Assembly: GCA_022494885.1 (NCBI GenBank)
Contig: JAGVSM010000473.1
Coordinates: 105,354 to 169,353 of the forward strand
DNA length: 64,000 nucleotides
Direction of reading: 5' to 3'
Source of the DNA: Micrasema longulum
Lineage: Eukaryota > Arthropoda > Insecta > Trichoptera > Brachycentridae
Shown here in pieces: positions 61,755 to 64,000 of the stretch (position 1 is the first letter of the stretch; every line of letters starts with the position of its first letter). The translations under genes were made by a program, and so were the position numbers. The notes beneath the pieces are model-generated. The model saw nothing but the letters and a program-made list of their open reading frames with translations, was not told the origin of the DNA and searched no databases.

Positions 61755-62045
61755 AAGTTTAAACGAATGGAACGAATGGACGACGAAAAAATGGTAAAAC
61801 AAGTATATATATTGCGAAAATAAACGGCAACGTGAGACGAGGATGACCAAGAAAGACGTGGCATGATCAGATAAACCAAAATCTTAAGTCTGGTCATGTC
61901 AAAAGCAGACAGAACCGAAGGGCATGTATGTCAAGATGTATGAATGTGGAGGAGGCTAGGATTGTATACCAGGATAGACGTGTGTGGCGGTCCATTCTCT
62001 CTGCCTACCCCTACGGGGAAATGGCGTGATGGTAGTAGAAGTAGT
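61755..62045 (+). pseudogene. LINE A C-terminus
   Basis: [84 protein letters not shown] and stop, with one frameshift at 61845, then a GTAGTAGTAGT run. Confidence 0.8.
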
Positions 62046-62229
62046 AGTAATAAGTTTAAATACATAGATATTTTGTCTAAATTTCAATCTTTATTATTTT
62101 TTATTTTTTTATATTTCTCCGTTTTGGAATATACAGTAAACTTAGTTATTATAAAAAGCACACATCGATCCAACAATTCGCAAAAAATTCTTAACACATA
62201 TCTCGTGGGTATTTTTGCAAATAATTTTA

Positions 62230-62900
62230 TGGTAAGATCCAGGGTCTTCAGTACTCTATAGTTAAGCGAATTGTACCTGCAGAGATTTACGAACAAAGAA
62301 GTAATAATGATCTCCTGTACAAAACAATCAAAACTCTGCCTGTTCGAGGACTACTGTGGCTTTGCATCATTTTGGAACAATTTAATAGTAATACATTCAA
62401 GTTTCCTCTCAAACATAACCATAATACACGCTTCACGTCCAATGATGGCTTGGTAGTACCAAAAGTATGTAATAAATATGGAAATAGAACTCTCAAATAT
62501 TTAGTACCTAAAATCTTTAATTTATTAACAAAAGAACTTAAATTTAACTCACATTGTAACAAGAACAAAATAAGAGAGTGGCTACTCGATCAAGAGTTTA
62601 TATATGAATAGTAGCTTAGGTGTAAATATTTTAATTTTTCATATGTTTTCTTGTATTTAAAAAATAAATTTATATATTATTATTTGCATAAACATGTTTA
62701 TTCTGATCTTTTCGGCTGTTAATTTTTATCTGTTCTTCATTGTTTTTTTTTATGTAAATAATATTATTAAGTCAGTATAACTATAATCTTCTCCAACAAG
62801 CTACAGAAAGTGGCTTGATGGGATTTTAGTTTTAGTAAAAATATAACAAGTGAATTTTTTTTTTAAATTGTAAAAATGTATAATTATACTTTCAAAAAAA
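62230..62900 (+). mobile_element. LINE E 3' end (near-identical to 35290-36120)
   Basis: LQYSIVKRIVPAEIYEQRSN, TIKTLPVRGLLW, QFNSNTFKFPLKHNHNTRFT, SNDGLVVPKVCNKYGNRTLK, YLVPKIFNLLTKELKFNSHC, REWLLDQEFIYE and stop, then the same 3' UTR as the 35-kb copy. Only a few differences by eye; one (a deletion near 62390) breaks the frame. Confidence 0.85.
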
Positions 62901-62919
62901 AAAAAAAACCACCAAATCT

Positions 62920-63020
62920 ACTAAATACTGTTGTGTCTTTCTATTTTCCTTTATAATAATTTTCTATGTATAAATATGTCCTTAAAAATGCCCATTGGGC
63001 GTATATATAAATAAATAAAT
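62920..63020 (+). mobile_element. LINE 3' tail
   Basis: AAAATGCCCATTGGGCGTAT ATATAAATAAATAAAT, same end as 23440-23480. Confidence 0.65.
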
Positions 63021-63519
63021 TTGTTCATTAATCCCAATCTACTAACTAATATTTCATTTTAGTTGTTTTTGATTTTACCTCCCGGATTTTCAGTGGATTG
63101 AGTTGGCAACCCTAGGTTTTGTTGATACATCTACAAACGAAAGGCGTCTTTTTGTATATCGTATAAAATACCTAACTCGAGCGTGCTCGCTAGCCTAGTA
63201 CATCTCTTTAAAATCGCATGAGCCCCCATTACGTAAATATTTAGCTAAATTTCACTAAAAATAGACCCAGTGTGTGAGTACTGTGAACTTGGCAATGAAG
63301 TTGAATCCGCAAAAAGTTATATTGCGATCAAAATACCATTAGCGCACAGTGGGGAAACTCCGATGGATCATCGCCCATTAATAAATAAATTATAAACAAA
63401 CACTGCCACTCCTTGATTATGCAGATATATGTTATCCAGACGTTAGCTTTGAACTGCTTGATAAGTTGGAACGATTGCGGAATGTCTGTCTGCGTTATAT
63501 CTGTAATATTCGTACGAAA

Positions 63520-63990
63520 CATTAAAATCAATTTACTTTGCATTCGCCCAATCCATATTACAGTACGGAATAATCAGATAGGGTGGTGCTTTTAAAACAA
63601 ATATTTTACCACTTGAAAAAATACAAAAAATAATTATAAAAGTTATTTTGAAAAAACCGTCTACTTTTCCCACTGTTCAATTATTTAAAAAAATTAAGGT
63701 TTTAGATATAAAATGAATTGTTTGCTTAAAATACATAAAGATAAAATAAATAGTAGTATTTCTAGGTCTCAAAACGTAAGTACGCGACCTAGAAAAGGTG
63801 GTAATATCTTAATTCCTAAATTAAAAACAACTACTGCACAGCATCATTATACTTACAGAGGAATATTTTTATTTAATGAAAGAACAAAGATAATAAAAAG
63901 TACAGTCAGGAATACAATATATTTAAGAAGAAGTAAAAAAATTACATCTATATTTCTTCTTTATGTAACACTGATTGAAAACATCGTTAA
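63520..63990 (+). pseudogene. LINE C-terminal region, runs to window end
   Basis: Begins like 55000-55130 (CCAATCCATATTACAGTACG GAATAATC), then MNCLLKIHKDKINSSISRSQ, NVSTRPRKGGNILIPKLKTT, TAQHHYTYRGIFLFNERTKI, IKSTVRNTIYLRRSKK: a LINE C-terminal domain with frameshifts. Confidence 0.7.
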
Positions 63991-64000
63991 TATCTTTTTT

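Overview
The window is AT-rich animal DNA with spliced genes, a tRNA-derived SINE fauna, many LINE (non-LTR retrotransposon) tails, Penelope-like element debris, a Helitron-type 3' end and several foldback MITE families. This points to an arthropod, most likely an insect (Lepidoptera would fit), but the species cannot be fixed from the sequence.

One host gene is clear. It is the orthologue of Ssdp/SSBP2-4 (LisH-domain single-stranded-DNA-binding, LIM-domain-binding cofactor), on the + strand from the ATG at 9760 to the stop at 22130. It has seven coding exons, all joined by phase-1 introns, and a poly(A) signal at 22257. The exons are GC-rich islands and the introns are filled with transposons. 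Exon 3 is one base out of frame and reads into a stop (12795-12797). The last exon encodes an acidic, probably helical tail that differs from the SSBP C-terminus I remember. Intron 5 starts with a 0.8-kb minisatellite.

Two other putative host exons are weaker: a 97-nt minus-strand exon at 3865-3961, and a first coding exon with a signal peptide at 56296-56606.

The rest is mobile DNA. 1-3 kb: Tc1/mariner-like MITEs, a foldback repeat (called R1 here), a degenerate tandem repeat and a SINE. 3.4-6.3 kb: two Penelope-like remnants, one split by a LINE insertion and ending in a hammerhead-like motif. 6.3-9.5 kb: nested LINEs and a small TIR element. 10-22 kb: transposons inside Ssdp introns. 22-29 kb: LINE tails, R1 copies and two arrays of one minisatellite. 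29-40 kb: several long inverted-repeat pairs and a 243-bp palindromic MITE with TAA duplications. 41-49 kb: a possible solo LTR, R1 palindromes and a Helitron end carrying a foldback insertion with a 12-bp target duplication. 50-56 kb: MITEs and LINEs, including the second 243-bp MITE inside a LINE. 56-64 kb: the secreted-protein exon, a LINE with an RNase H domain, a 430-bp palindromic MITE and further LINE ends.

No working operon-like or defence system is visible. The most informative material is the nested insertion structure and the Ssdp anomalies.
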